DNA from: an uncultured Coriobacteriales bacterium
GTDB taxonomy: Bacteria > Actinomycetota > Coriobacteriia > Coriobacteriales > UMGS124
Assembly (NCBI GenBank): GCA_934654475.1
Contig: CAKUFZ010000041.1
Span: 1 to 11,855, forward strand
Direction: 5' to 3'
DNA length: 11,855 bases
In this document: one piece after another, positions 1 through 4,955 of the stretch
How the letters are laid out: each line of letters starts with the position of its first letter
Position numbering within the stretch: the first letter of the stretch is position 1
Made by a program: the position numbers and the translations under genes
Notes under the pieces: generated by a model
The model's database searches: none
Told to the model about the DNA's origin: nothing
Seen by the model: only the letters and a program-made list of their open reading frames with translations

Positions 1-242
1 AAGTAGCCCGTGGGCCTGCCGGTGGCCGGGTCGGTGAAGCCCGACATGAGGCCCTGGTCGGAGGCTTTGTCGACCCAGGAGGTGTACCACTGCCCGGAGG
101 GCACGTCCCTGAAGGACGCGGCCTGGGCGGGGGCGGGAGCAAATGCAGCCAGGCCGAGGAGCAGCGCGAGCGCGGCGACGAGGGCCCAGACCCTGCCGAG
201 GACGCCTCCCCCGACCTTCGCGGCCCAATCCCTGCACGCCAT
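1..242 (-). CDS. SLH-domain secreted surface protein, N-terminal part only
   Basis: Only the first ~80 codons are in the window; the gene continues past the left edge. It starts at an ATG read leftward, 7 nt after an AAAGGAG ribosome site (250-256). The protein opens with a signal peptide: positive residues (MACRDWAAKVGGG), a hydrophobic core rich in Leu/Ala, and an APAQA-type cleavage site near residue 40. Directly after it comes FRDVPSGQWYTSWVDKAS, then DQGLMSGFTDPATGRPTGYF. This is the F-x-DV...WY...V..A...G.M.G pattern of an S-layer homology repeat, which normally binds secondary cell-wall polymer. The likely role is a wall-associated protein or enzyme whose functional domain lies outside the window. 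I could not place its promoter in 262-453, where I see nothing else convincing. Confidence 0.82.
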   Translation of the reverse strand, partial: MACRDWAAKVGGGVLGRVWALVAALALLLGLAAFAPAPAQAASFRDVPSGQWYTSWVDKASDQGLMSGFTDPATGRPTGY

Positions 243-453
243 AGCCCCGCTCCTTTCCTCGCGCCACAGGCCCCTGGAGCCTTCAGCGCACCTTCAGACA
301 CACGTATGGTACACCTGCGCATATGGGCAGCGTGCGCGGCTTGGGCAAATGGCCGATTGGCACGTGCTGAGTTGTCGTCAACAAATCCAGCCCCTGCCGC
401 GAGCCCCCCTCGGCATCGCACCGCTCTCAACAGGCATTGTTTTCGTGCTGGCC

Positions 454-482
454 TAGACAAGGGCACCGGCAGGTGCTACATT
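454..482 (+). promoter_or_regulatory. Sigma-70-type promoter of the small RNA unit
   Basis: The -35 TAGACA (454-459) is separated by exactly 17 nt from -10 TACATT (477-482). A TG one base upstream makes it an extended -10 (TGCTACATT). Transcription would begin near 489. No ORF with a ribosome site follows, which suggests the product is an untranslated RNA. Seen in sequence; activity is inferred. Confidence 0.6.
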
Positions 483-569
483 GGCGCTAGTGATACGGAC
501 CGGACGCTCCACGGAGGCCGGTACTGGGAAGGGTCGCATGCCGCAAGGTACTGCGGCCCTTTCTCATTA

Positions 570-586
570 ATATGAGAGAGCCATTG
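570..586 (+). repeat. 17-bp inverted repeat, copy at the transposase 3' side
   Basis: ATATGAGAGAGCCATTG, a perfect reverse complement of 2198-2214; flanking bases do not match. On the minus strand it is preceded by TTGACA (590-585), a perfect -35 box pointing out of the element, as seen in IS elements that form a promoter at the circle junction. Confidence 0.8.
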
Positions 587-600
587 TCAATAGGCATGCT

Positions 601-644
601 GAAATCGGGCCGGGTGAATTTCCACCTCGCCCGATTTCTTTTTT
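601..644 (+). terminator. Intrinsic terminator (rightward)
   Basis: Perfect 10-bp arms GAAATCGGGC (601-610) and GCCCGATTTC (629-638) are followed directly by TTTTTT (639-644). An inner GGTG/CACC pairing lengthens the stem. The T-tract lies only on the plus side, so it stops rightward transcription: either the small RNA's own end, or a guard at the IS edge against antisense transcription into the transposase. Confidence 0.85.
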
Positions 645-646
645 CG

Positions 647-669
647 TTCCAGCCGGAGGGGCCCGCGCC
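647..669 (+). repeat. 23-bp imperfect inverted repeat, outer arm
   Basis: Begins TTCCAGCCGG and ends GGGCCCGCGCC. Its reverse complement recurs at 891-913 with only two adjacent mismatches. The pair brackets most of the noncoding stretch downstream of the transposase, so it would form the base of a very large stem. Confidence 0.75.
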
Positions 670-890
670 GGGGTTTCGCCCATACTAGTCGACGCTTGCC
701 TGGCAAGCTAATATCCGCGGGCTCGTGGGCGGCGCGACGGACGGCCCGTCGCATATGTTGCCGCGCGCCACCGCATTTCGATTCTCCGTCCGGGGCCCCC
801 GTCCGAAATCCAGAGTCAGTCTTGTTTGTCGGGCGCGGCCTTCCGGCTGCCCATAAAGAGGCTCGTGGACGGGCCCCGGCGACGCGTCGG

Positions 891-913
891 GGCGCGGGCC
901 CTCCCGGCTGGAA
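891..913 (-). repeat. 23-bp imperfect inverted repeat, inner arm
   Basis: Reverse complement of 647-669 with two adjacent mismatches. A shorter direct relative (GCGCGGCCTTCCGGCTG) lies at about 833-849, so this sequence appears three times in 270 bp. Confidence 0.75.
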
Positions 914-948
914 GGGTTGTCGGGGTGCGAACGCGTGAGGCCGGGACG

Positions 949-2073
949 TCAGCGGAGCGTGCCCTCCGCCCGGCAGCCCACCTCCCACACCCAGCAGGCC
1001 AGCTCGCGGGCGACCGCCACGTTGGCCACGCAGGGGCGCTTGCCGGCCTCCCGCAGGGCCCGGTGCCTCGCCGCCAGCCTGGCCGTGCACTTCGCGCACC
1101 GCCTCTCGACGTCCGCCGGGACCCCCTCCGAGCCCGGGCCGGCCTTCGCGGGCGCCTTCGGGGAGGGCGAGCAGCTCGCGAAATGCCATGCGGCCTCCAC
1201 CAGGGCGCGCCTGGAGGCGGCGTTGCCCGTCTTGGTGATGCCGCCCCTGGCGACCTTCTCGCCGCTGGAGTGCTCCGAGGGGACCAGGCCCACCCAGGCC
1301 GCGTAGGCGGGGGCCGAGCGGAAGCGCGAGAAGCTGCCCGCCTCGGCGGCCAGGCAGAAGGCCGTCACGGTGTCCACGCCCTTTATACGCCGCAGGGCCG
1401 CCACGACGGCCGCCCACCTGGGCTTCGCCGCCTCGGCGGCGACCAGCCTCTCCAGCTTGAGCTTGGAGGACTCCTCGTGCCGGACGTCCTCTATGTAATG
1501 GTCCATCGCGGCCTTGGCCGCGGGCTCCCCGATCTTTATCTTGGCGACCCAGGACCACCAGGCGGCCGTCCACGCGCAGCGCCTGCGCCCCAGGGAGTCC
1601 CGCTCGTCGAAGACATAACCCCTCCTGAGCAGGAACTTCGAGAGCCGCTGGCGGGCCCTCTGCACGTTCTCGCGGGCGTCGTCCAGGGCGCGGGACAGGT
1701 CGCGGGCGGCCTCGACCCCGGCGTCGGGGACCGGGACGACCACGACGTTGTTGGTGGCGAGCAGCCTGGCGAGGAAGGCGGCGTCGCGCCTGTCGTTCTT
1801 GACCCTCTTGTCGGCGGCGGGGCGCTGCATCTTGGACACGGCGCCCACCACGCAGTCCACGCCGAGGGCGCGCAGCTCGCGGCACAGGGCGAACCCCGTG
1901 GGGCCGCTCTCGTAGACGGCCCTCGGCGACTCGAAGGACAGCACCCACTCGGCTATCGGGCCCGCCTCGGGGCCGAACCTCCTCTCGACCACCTCGCCGG
2001 TGTAGAGGTTGAACGCGGCGGCGGAGACGGACCTGGCGTGCACGTCGAGCCCTACTGATGTAACATGCGGCAT
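949..2073 (-). CDS. IS110-family DEDD transposase/recombinase (bridge-RNA guided type)
   Basis: 374 residues from an ATG at 2071-2073 with GGAGG ten bases upstream. A longer frame begins at 2163, but its first 30 residues read through the structured leader and do not resemble the family. The N-terminal RuvC-like domain shows D10 (VGLDVHARSVSAA), E55 (AVYESGPTGF), then D94 and D97 (KNDRRDA), giving the DEDD set. A helical linker covers about 115-210. The C-terminal Tnp domain (about 225-300) has RIKGVDTVTA, then GLVPSEHSSGEKVARGGITK and TGNAASRRAL, which carries the serine nucleophile of the family (S266, S269 or S270). The family inserts DNA with no target duplication, using a bridge RNA encoded in a noncoding end. 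The frame is intact, so the element may be active. Its start codon and ribosome site lie inside one arm of a long inverted repeat (2071-2087/2185-2202), which should limit translation from external transcripts. High GC marks it as different from the neighbouring abi gene. Confidence 0.93.
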   Translation of the reverse strand: MPHVTSVGLDVHARSVSAAAFNLYTGEVVERRFGPEAGPIAEWVLSFESPRAVYESGPTGFALCRELRALGVDCVVGAVSKMQRPAADKRVKNDRRDAAFLARLLATNNVVVVPVPDAGVEAARDLSRALDDARENVQRARQRLSKFLLRRGYVFDERDSLGRRRCAWTAAWWSWVAKIKIGEPAAKAAMDHYIEDVRHEESSKLKLERLVAAEAAKPRWAAVVAALRRIKGVDTVTAFCLAAEAGSFSRFRSAPAYAAWVGLVPSEHSSGEKVARGGITKTGNAASRRALVEAAWHFASCSPSPKAPAKAGPGSEGVPADVERRCAKCTARLAARHRALREAGKRPCVANVAVARELACWVWEVGCRAEGTLR

Positions 2074-2087
2074 TGGGGAGCCCCCTC
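2071..2087 (-). repeat. Inverted repeat covering the transposase start codon
   Basis: CATTGGGGAGCCCCCTC pairs with 2185-2202 over its whole length with a single bulged base. The arm includes the ATG and much of the GGAGGGGG ribosome site, so a transcript covering both arms would hide the start. Confidence 0.8.
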
Positions 2088-2184
2088 CCGTGCGTGCGGT
2101 GTCGGGCACCGCAGGGACCGATACGACGAGCCCATTGTGGCAGCCCCAGCCCGCGAAAACCACACGACGTGGGTGGCACGAGGA

Positions 2185-2202
2185 GAGGGGGCTCCCCCAA
2201 TG
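2185..2202 (-). repeat. Inverted repeat partner of the transposase start region
   Basis: GAGGGGGCTCCCCCAATG, the other arm of the stem with 2071-2087, which lies 97 nt away. It overlaps the 17-bp edge repeat by five bases. It also contains an in-frame ATG (2200-2202) that could be mistaken for the abi start. Confidence 0.8.
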
Positions 2203-2214
2203 GCTCTCTCATAT
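2198..2214 (+). repeat. 17-bp inverted repeat, copy just before the abi gene
   Basis: CAATGGCTCTCTCATAT, the perfect complement of 570-586. It ends 15 bases before the abi start codon, so it is both the probable IS left edge and the leader of the abi message. Confidence 0.8.
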
Positions 2215-2229
2215 CGTCTTGGGGGTGCC

Positions 2230-3126
2230 ATGTCTGCAAAACCATTCTGCTCCATACCAGAACAGTTGGAGATTCTCAGCCGAAGGGGCCTGCAAGTCAG
2301 CGCCTCCGACGGCGATATTCTTCTTGGCGAAAACTATTATGCCGTGATAAACGGCTACAAGGCGCCTTTTATCGACCGCATCGCCAGCTCGTCCTCCCCA
2401 GAGGAAAGATATATAGCCGGGGCATCGTTTTCCGACATCTATGCCTTGTACCGCTTCGACGCAAAACTGCGCGAACTCATGCTGGGATACCTTCTGCGCT
2501 GCGAGACACGGGTGAAATCCGTTAGCGCTCACACGTTCTGCGAGCACCATCCACAACCAGCGGCATACCTTGATATGGAGAATTACACAACGCGCCAGGA
2601 TTACATGCCCGGCCAGAAGGCGTTCGTTGCCGATTTGCCAAGATTCATCGAGGAGCTGCGGTATAAAGCCGTTGCGCAGCGACAGTGCAAGCCTTATATC
2701 CAGCACTACCGGGAACGATATGGCGAAGTGCCCCTATGGGTGCTTATAAACGAACTGACGTTCGGAAACGTATCGTACTTTTTCAATCTGCTGCCCAGAA
2801 CTGAACAGAACCAAATATGCAAGCGCGTTGTGCGCCTGCAGCACAGGACTGAAAAGAACATCCTGACGCCACATGCCATGCGTCTCACGCTGCGCGCCTT
2901 GGTGGAGTGTCGAAACATCTGCGCGCACGGCGACCGCCTGTACTGCGCGAAGATGGGGCCCGTCCACGACATCAGCCTCTTTGACACGGTCGGTCTGATG
3001 GGCAACATCCTGCCACCCGAAAACATCGAAGAGGCGCGCGGCTCCATACGAGCGCTCTCGCAGCAGTTCTCTCAAGAAAGCCCGATACTTACCGGCGTCC
3101 TGAGCCGTTTTGGGTTCATCAAATAG
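2230..3126 (+). CDS. Abi_2 (AbiD/AbiF-like) abortive-infection protein, HEPN RNase toxin
   Basis: 298 residues. The start at MSAKPFCSIPEQLEILSRRG matches the usual opening of the family (KPF...EQ...L..RGL), so I prefer it to the in-frame ATG at 2200, which lies in IS repeat sequence. The ribosome site is weak (GGGGGTG, very close). Family marks seen: GENYYAVINGYKAPF (34-48), YALYRFDAKLRELML (71-85), VPLWVLINELTFGNVSYFF (167-185), and the HEPN motif RNICAH (R228-x4-H233) in LVECRNICAHGDRLY. HEPN pairs of this kind cut RNA. Abi_2 proteins cause growth arrest on phage infection, and AbiF acts as a toxin held by an upstream RNA antitoxin. The frame is intact and the motif residues are present, so the protein should be active. 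The insertion sequence now separates it from the candidate RNA at 489-644, and its expression may depend on IS sequences. Lower GC than the IS suggests separate transfer. Confidence 0.88.
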   Translation: MSAKPFCSIPEQLEILSRRGLQVSASDGDILLGENYYAVINGYKAPFIDRIASSSSPEERYIAGASFSDIYALYRFDAKLRELMLGYLLRCETRVKSVSAHTFCEHHPQPAAYLDMENYTTRQDYMPGQKAFVADLPRFIEELRYKAVAQRQCKPYIQHYRERYGEVPLWVLINELTFGNVSYFFNLLPRTEQNQICKRVVRLQHRTEKNILTPHAMRLTLRALVECRNICAHGDRLYCAKMGPVHDISLFDTVGLMGNILPPENIEEARGSIRALSQQFSQESPILTGVLSRFGFIK

Positions 3127-3150
3127 CACTTGCAGGAGGCGCACTGAGGC

Positions 3151-3177
3151 CCCGCTGAACCCAGAGGGGGCAGCGGG
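3151..3177 (+). terminator. GC hairpin after the abi gene, possible terminator
   Basis: CCCGCTG (3151-3157) pairs with CAGCGGG (3171-3177), 24 bp after the abi stop. No T-tract follows, so termination is uncertain. The rest of 3178-3260 shows nothing I recognise. Confidence 0.3.
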
Positions 3178-3260
3178 CATAGGGCACGCCAGATTGTGCG
3201 CGCTTTGAGCACCTCAAGCCCGACCCCGTCAGCCGCGCCGGCCGCCCTGCAGCACGCCCG

Positions 3261-4598
3261 TTAAAGCGTTTCGCGCACGGCCAGCCCTGCAAGCCTCCAT
3301 GCCATATAGAGCGGCAGACTCACTGTTTCACAGCCGTTGTCGTCGACATTGACAGCGGTGTTTTTGAGCGACACTTTGAAGCCCCTCTTAATACCGTAGC
3401 GCTTGCAGAAAAGCCGGTAACTCTTTGCCATGGTGTTATCTGCCGATTTGACTTCTACAGGGACAACTCGACCATCCCGCTCAAAGACGAAATCGACCTC
3501 AGCGGTATTGCCTGAGCGCCAAAAGTAGGGTTTGAGACCCTGCAGCAGCATCTCATTGTGCACATAGTCTTCAGTCAGGGCACCTCTGAAACGCGCGTAG
3601 GCGGGTTCGGCTTTCAAGAGAGCCTTGTAAGGAACGTTTGCCATCTTGTGTAGAAGCCCGACGTCGGACATGTATACCTTGAAGTACGAAGCGTCCGCAT
3701 TGAAACTCAGGGGAAGCTCGGCATTGTCCACAAGCTCGGTCTTATGAACGAGCCCGGCTGCCACAAGCCATTGCAAAGCGTCCTCGAGCTCGTGGGCGCG
3801 CTTGCCTTCCTTGACCTGCGAGAACACGAACTTGTTGTTCTCCTTGGCAAGCTGTTTGGGTGCCGACGCCCAAATCCAGCCGATTTTTGTCACGTCTCCA
3901 AGAGGCGCATGCTTAGCGAAGTCTGCCTCGTAGTCGGCAAGAATATGACCTTGGACGGCTTCCACTTGCCCATAGTCAGATGTTTCCACCCAGCGCAGAA
4001 GTGCCTCAGGCATCCCTCCTACGATGAGAAAATCCCGACAGGCGGCCTCAAGCTCGCTTGCGAAAGAGACCGGCAAAGGCGAGGTCGGCAAGAGACCGGT
4101 AAGCATCTCCACCATGCCGTCCCCACGCGTGGCAGACAGGAACTCGTCAAAACTCATGGGGTACATCTGGAGTCGATCGACCTTGCCCACAGGAAACGAG
4201 ATGTTCTCGTGGGTCAGGGCGACACCAAGCAGCGAGCCTGCGCAAACAACGTGAAGGCCCGGCATATCCTCGCAGAAATACTTGAGAGCCGTCAGCGCCC
4301 GCGGGCAGGCTTGAATTTCGTCCAAGATCAAAAGGGTTTCTCCCTCAACGATTTCCTTGCCAAGGGAGACGGCTGACAGGCCGGAAATGATTCTCGCAGG
4401 TTCAAGCGTCATCTCAAAAACAGAGGCAGCTAACGAATCTCGCTCGAGGTTGACATATGCCACGTCTTTAAAACATGACATGCCGAACTCGCGCATCACA
4501 TAGGTCTTCCCGCACTGTCGCACGCCCGTAATGACCAACGGCTTGCGATTGGGCGCATCTTTCCATTCAACAAGAGCCTTGGAGATGTTTCTACGCAT
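3261..4598 (-). CDS. AAA_14 / DUF4143 family ATPase
   Basis: 445 residues, ATG at 4596-4598 preceded by GAGGAAGG ten bases upstream. The N-terminal AAA-type domain has Walker A GVRQCGKT (25-32), Walker B LLILDEIQ (89-96) and a sensor-like CAGSLLG (119-125), followed by the family signatures RLQMYPMSFDEFL (141-153) and FLIVGGMPEAL (190-200). The C-terminal DUF4143 part ends with TAEVDFVF...VVPVEVKS, where D369, E382 and K384 fit a PD-(D/E)xK nuclease-like core. This family is widespread and often present in many copies in anaerobes; its cellular role is unsettled, with suggestions ranging from mobile-element maintenance to defence. It sits tail to tail with the abi gene, 134 bp apart. Its promoter overlaps one of three evenly spaced palindromes, so it is probably repressed by a DNA-binding protein not seen here. 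Confidence 0.9.
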   Translation of the reverse strand: MRRNISKALVEWKDAPNRKPLVITGVRQCGKTYVMREFGMSCFKDVAYVNLERDSLAASVFEMTLEPARIISGLSAVSLGKEIVEGETLLILDEIQACPRALTALKYFCEDMPGLHVVCAGSLLGVALTHENISFPVGKVDRLQMYPMSFDEFLSATRGDGMVEMLTGLLPTSPLPVSFASELEAACRDFLIVGGMPEALLRWVETSDYGQVEAVQGHILADYEADFAKHAPLGDVTKIGWIWASAPKQLAKENNKFVFSQVKEGKRAHELEDALQWLVAAGLVHKTELVDNAELPLSFNADASYFKVYMSDVGLLHKMANVPYKALLKAEPAYARFRGALTEDYVHNEMLLQGLKPYFWRSGNTAEVDFVFERDGRVVPVEVKSADNTMAKSYRLFCKRYGIKRGFKVSLKNTAVNVDDNGCETVSLPLYMAWRLAGLAVRETL

Positions 4599-4662
4599 AG
4601 AGAGACGCCCTTCCTCACCCAGGTCTGCAAAAAGAGAACCGCCCCTTTTGTCTACTGCATCA

Positions 4663-4692
4663 AGAATAGAATCTTCCTATGAAAAATGTCAG
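4663..4692 (-). promoter_or_regulatory. Promoter of the DUF4143 ATPase
   Basis: Read leftward: -35 CTGACA (4692-4687), 18-nt spacer, -10 TATTCT (4668-4663), about 65 bp before the ATG. The palindrome TTCCTATGAA (4674-4683) lies inside the spacer, so a bound protein would block RNA polymerase. Confidence 0.5.
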
Positions 4693-4747
4693 TCGAATGT
4701 CATTATTCATATGAATTAGAGCATTTCTTTGTCTTTATTCATAGGAA
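4674..4747. repeat. Three palindromic operator-like sites spaced exactly 32 bp
   Basis: TTCCTATGAA (4674-4683), TTCATATGAA (4706-4715) and TTCATAGGAA (4738-4747) share the consensus TTCnTAnGAA, with starts 32 bp apart, about three helical turns. The middle one extends to a perfect 12-bp palindrome. The last sits in a perfect hairpin GTCTTTATTC/GAATAAAGAC (4731-4754). The 22-bp spacers also resemble each other before sites two and three (ATGTCATTATTC and TTGTCTTTATTC), so the unit is a 32-bp tandem repeat. Same-face binding of three dimers is the natural reading. Confidence 0.7.
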
Positions 4748-4878
4748 TAAAGACATTGCGAGCGGTTTGAAGGATGCTAGACAAGGCTGAGGGGCTGCTC
4801 GGGGGCGGAAGACTCCACAGGGCCCGCGACACCAGCATCTTGCGCAGGTGCACCAGCGGAGCCTCCCCCATACACCAG

Positions 4879-4919
4879 CCAGGCCCCATGCCTTCAATAT
4901 CCGAAAGCATAGGGCCTGG
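4879..4919 (-). terminator. Strong hairpin downstream of the large surface protein gene
   Basis: Arms CCAGGCCCCATGC (4879-4891) and GCATAGGGCCTGG (4907-4919) pair over 13 positions with one mismatch (a G.U wobble when transcribed leftward), around a 15-nt loop. It lies 37 bp past the stop of the leftward gene. There is no T-tract on the leftward side; GTTTAAAC follows on the other. The rest of 4755-4955 holds no gene I can support. Confidence 0.4.
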
Positions 4920-4955
4920 GTTTAAACAAGTCTCACTCTAAACTAGAGCGTATGA

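Larger units (their letters stand above)
489..644 (+). ncRNA. Candidate structured small RNA upstream of the Abi_2 gene
   Basis: The stretch between a good promoter and an intrinsic terminator carries a row of hairpins and no credible reading frame. Stems seen: ACCGG/CCGGT (499-503/518-522) with CTC/GAG inside; GCCGCA/TGCGGC (540-545/552-557), which can be extended by GGG/CCC at its base (531-533/557-559) with a bulge; and CTCAT/ATGAG (563-567/572-576). The word GGTACTG occurs twice (520-526, 547-553). The 3' part contains a 17-nt sequence (570-586) perfectly complementary to 2198-2214, just before the abi start. Abi_2/AbiF genes are known to have a conserved RNA immediately upstream that acts as antitoxin, so this may be the cognate RNA, now split from its gene by the insertion sequence. 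If the IS begins at about 570, the native RNA ended near 566 and today's transcript runs on to the terminator. I cannot match it to an Rfam model by eye. Confidence 0.5.
645..948 (-). other. Structured noncoding right end of the IS110 element
   Basis: This 304-bp stretch after the transposase stop has no convincing gene but is dense in inverted repeats. There is a perfect hairpin GCTTGCC-T-GGCAAGC (694-708) and another with arms GCGACGG/CCGTCGC (734-740/746-752). A GC-rich palindromic cluster around 871-900 contains GGGCCC twice. The 23-bp arms lie at 647-669 and 891-913. GGCTCGTGG occurs twice (719-727 and 860-868), and GCCCATA precedes both copies. In the IS1111 branch of IS110 the guide (bridge) RNA is encoded at this end, so this is one of two places where it could lie; the other is the leader at 2074-2214. 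I found no clear promoter inside it. Confidence 0.45.
570..2214 (-). mobile_element. IS110-family insertion sequence (proposed limits)
   Basis: About 1.65 kb containing one DEDD transposase. The block is flanked by a perfect 17-bp inverted repeat, ATATGAGAGAGCCATTG at 570-586 and its complement at 2198-2214. IS110 elements lack true terminal repeats, but the IS1111 subgroup is known for subterminal inverted repeats of roughly this size. The total length fits the family. In transposase orientation the left end is near 2214 and the right end near 570. The exact ends could be a few bases outside the repeats. The element is far richer in GC than the abi gene to its right. No target duplication is expected or seen. 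A narrower element ending near 645, just after the terminator, is the alternative. Confidence 0.6.
2074..2214 (-). ncRNA. Candidate bridge RNA / structured transposase leader
   Basis: The 141 nt between the IS edge and the transposase ATG contain no gene. They fold readily: a closing stem of 17-18 bp (2185-2202 with 2071-2087), a perfect 7-bp hairpin TGCGGTG/CACCGCA (2095-2113), and a weaker CCAC/GTGG hairpin near 2161-2177. The IS110 branch encodes its bridge RNA at this position and size, with two internal loops that pair with target and donor DNA. Read with the transposase, the segment contains ACAATGGGCTC (near 2128-2138), which resembles ACAATGGCTC at the right edge (579-588) apart from one extra G. 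That is what a donor-binding guide would look like. Transcription and loop assignment are inferred. Confidence 0.45.

Noticed and set aside
10..456. A rightward 148-codon frame at the left edge
   Set aside because: Runs opposite the SLH gene start with no ribosome site; the opposite strand gives a signal peptide and SLH motif.
489..600. Signal recognition particle RNA, 6S RNA or tmRNA
   Set aside because: The small SRP core, the 6S open-bubble architecture and a tmRNA tag or tRNA-like end are not visible.
826..2058. A 410-codon rightward frame opposite the transposase
   Set aside because: Antisense shadow of the GC-rich transposase with no recognisable domain.
2200..2229. Upstream in-frame ATG for the abi gene
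   Set aside because: Lies in the 17-bp repeat, adds residues (MALSYRLGGA) not typical of Abi_2, and the family opening begins at 2230. Use of it cannot be fully excluded.
587..2245. A 552-codon leftward frame overlapping the transposase
   Set aside because: Arg/Gly/Pro-rich shadow frame; the overlapping frame carries all DEDD and C-terminal motifs of IS110.
4674..4754. CRISPR-like repeat array
   Set aside because: Units are 10-bp palindromes at 32-bp steps with only three copies, similar spacers and no cas genes; an operator array fits better.
4716..4910. A leftward 64-codon frame between the two large genes
   Set aside because: Starts inside a hairpin, ends inside the operator array, has no family resemblance or good ribosome site.
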